A stretch of 64,000 nucleotides of DNA from Ariolimax columbianus. Lineage: Eukaryota; Mollusca; Gastropoda; Stylommatophora; Arionidae. Position numbers and translations under genes: made by a program. Location of the stretch: NCBI GenBank assembly GCA_036924085.1, contig JAVGWX010000018.1, positions 21,712,464-21,776,463 of the forward strand, given 5' to 3'. Shown here piece after piece: positions 62,530-64,000 of the stretch (positions are counted from its first letter, which is position 1; each line of letters begins with the position of its first letter). The notes below the pieces were generated by a model. That model did no database searches and was not told the origin of the DNA. It was given only the letters and a program-made list of their open reading frames with translations.

Positions 62530-63190
62530 GTAGCAAGTAGCTCTCCTCACATCTCAAGGTGTACTTAAAAAGGTATATCGGAGTCCTCCTGGCTGTAGTG
62601 CAGTGCGAGGCTCAGTAAGCTTACCACTTTTGGGATCGCAACGTCGATCCCCACCGAGTTACTCAAACTGCCATGAAACAGCGTAATTCCAGGGAAATGA
62701 GATGGAAGTCTTGATCACTATGTTTAACCTGACTCTGACTAACATAGGCTGATCAATATGGTTCACCTGACTCGGACTAACATAGTCTGATCAAAATGTT
62801 CCACCAGACCCTGGCTAATATAATCTGATCAATATGGTTCACCTGACTCGGACTAACATAGTCTGATCAATATTGTTCACCTGACTCTGACTAACATAGT
62901 CTGATCAATATAGTTCACCTGACTCTGACTAATATAGTCTGATCAATATGGTTCACTTGACTCAGACTAACATAGTCTGATCAAAATGATCCACCAGACC
63001 CTGGCTAATATAGTCTGATCAATATGGTTCACCTGACTCTGACTAACATAGTTTGATCAATATGGTTCACCTGACTCTGACTAATATAGTCTGATCAATA
63101 TGGTTCACTTGACTCAGACTAACATAGTCTGATCAAAATGTTCCACCAGACCCTGGCTAAGATAGACTCTACAGTGTGTTTTATCTGACC
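62530..63190 (-). mobile_element. Family A retroposon, copy A9
   Basis: Diverged body (AGCTCTCCTCACATCTCAAG, GGTATATCGGAGTCCTCCTG, GATCGCAACGTCGATCCCCA, GCCATGAAACAGCGTAATTC) followed by about 12 monomers of 38 bp (62700-63150; CTGATCAATATGGTTCACCT GACTCTGACTAACATAGT) and a terminal TATCTGACCATACGTTAGTG. The body is the most diverged of the copies, suggesting age. Confidence 0.78.
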
Positions 63191-63228
63191 ATACGTTAGT
63201 GTTCTCCCCACATCCACCCCCGCCCCTC

Positions 63229-63255
63229 GCCCACCTCCCCCCCCCCCCCCCCCCA
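63229..63255. repeat. Homopolymeric C tract
   Basis: A run of about 25 C, the strand complement of a poly-G tract; assembly length is likely unreliable here. Confidence 0.9.
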
Positions 63256-63734
63256 ATCCCACAAAATTATTCTGGAAAAAAGTTAAGGCTGACCTACAAG
63301 CCCTCACTGATTTATGTTTCTGGTGTAATAAGAAGTTTAACGGACAGGGGTGTCCGTTACGATACAATTTGTTCGTAATTAAAGTGGTTAGAGTTACTCA
63401 CATTATGGTCACGGATTTAGTTCTAGCACGTTATGTTTCTCTTAAGTGACTTCAGGTAATATCGGGTACCAATATTACTGGACACGCTGTCTCGGCTACA
63501 CAAACATAACCAAAAGGATCAGTATTGGATGGATATGTTAAAACACACTCAGCAGCACTTGGTTAAGTGTAATAAAGAATGGTGTGGTTTTTCAGCTATT
63601 TCTCTCCATGTTTACTTTCCCGAGTAGTGAGTCAGGTACCCATTATAGCTGGATAAACGTGAGTGCTTCGAAGTCCAAGAATGATCTGGTTCACTTTGCC
63701 TCAAAGTTTGGTAGATCTAATAAGAACCAATCTT
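63256..63734. other. Intergenic, nothing recognised
   Basis: No repeat or coding signal seen. Confidence 0.4.
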
Positions 63735-64000
63735 TACGTTCGGTTTAACATTCTCGTAATAGCAACCAATGTCTAAACTGGGTTTAACATTCTCGTAATA
63801 GCAACCAATGTCTAAGCTGGGCTTAACGTTCTCGTAATAGCAACCAATGTATAAGCTGAATTTAACGTTCTCGTAATAGCAACCAATGTATAAGCTGAAT
63901 TTAACGTTCTCGTAATAGCAACCAATGTCTAAGCTGGGTGTAAAATTTTCGTAATAGCAAACAATGTCTAAGCTGGGTTTAACATTCTCGTAATAGCAAC
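63735..64000. repeat. 39-bp minisatellite, runs off the window
   Basis: Unit TCTAAGCTGGGTTTAACATT plus CTCGTAATAGCAACCAATG. About seven copies are visible and the array is still continuing at the last base. Confidence 0.95.

Noticed and set aside
61922..62550. Poly-Leu, poly-Thr and poly-Asn ORFs
   Set aside because: Three frames of the same GTT-rich tract.

Overview
This window is eukaryotic, non-coding and dominated by repeats. I found no cellular protein-coding gene, no rRNA gene and no convincing functional tRNA gene. The long open frames are either low-complexity or tandem DNA read through without stops, or pieces of decayed retrotransposons. The mixture points to an invertebrate animal: several lineages of degenerate non-LTR retrotransposons (RTE-like, CR1-like, and Jockey/I-like with RNase H), tRNA-derived SINEs, mariner-type DNA transposons, and a very high load of minisatellites and simple repeats. 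A lophotrochozoan such as a mollusc is my best guess, but the sequence does not prove it.

Layout. 0-9 kb: minisatellites, purine tracts, and RTE-like and Jockey-like LINE scraps, with two copies of a dispersed element I call family A. 9-19 kb: a family B retroposon, a CR1-like RT fragment, an AT-rich degenerate array, a 30-bp minisatellite, a tRNA-derived SINE (family D) and a mariner-type element with long terminal inverted repeats. 19-24 kb: the best-preserved autonomous element, a minus-strand LINE with RT, RNase H and a C-terminal zinc knuckle, followed by family A copies with a 0.9-kb array. 24-26 kb: a large CT/CTAT satellite. 26-31 kb: families B and C, several with clear target-site duplications (TSDs). 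32-45 kb: minisatellites, long purine tracts and LINE or SINE fragments. 45-50 kb: a second mariner-type copy, SINEs, and a family A copy inserted in a minisatellite. 50-59 kb: highly homogeneous 45-bp, ~75-bp, 41-bp and 30-bp arrays, a CR1 copy, B3, and a SINE whose tRNA-like head has become a minisatellite. 59-64 kb: LINE remnants, SINE D, another family A copy next to a GTT-rich tract, and a 39-bp array running off the end.

How the parts fit together. Families A, B and C are inferred retroposons: members show 11-15 bp direct repeats at their ends and simple 3' tails ((CAA)n for A; (GAA)n or (AAGCC)n for B and C). B, C and the large LINE end in the same short ACGAAGAAG-type 3' terminus, which suggests the LINE machinery mobilised the other two. 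Family A carries 36-39 bp monomers at its 5' side in copy numbers from about one to over twenty, with a different monomer sequence at each locus. I found no new defence system or gene cassette; the most interesting material is how retroposons and minisatellites generate each other here.
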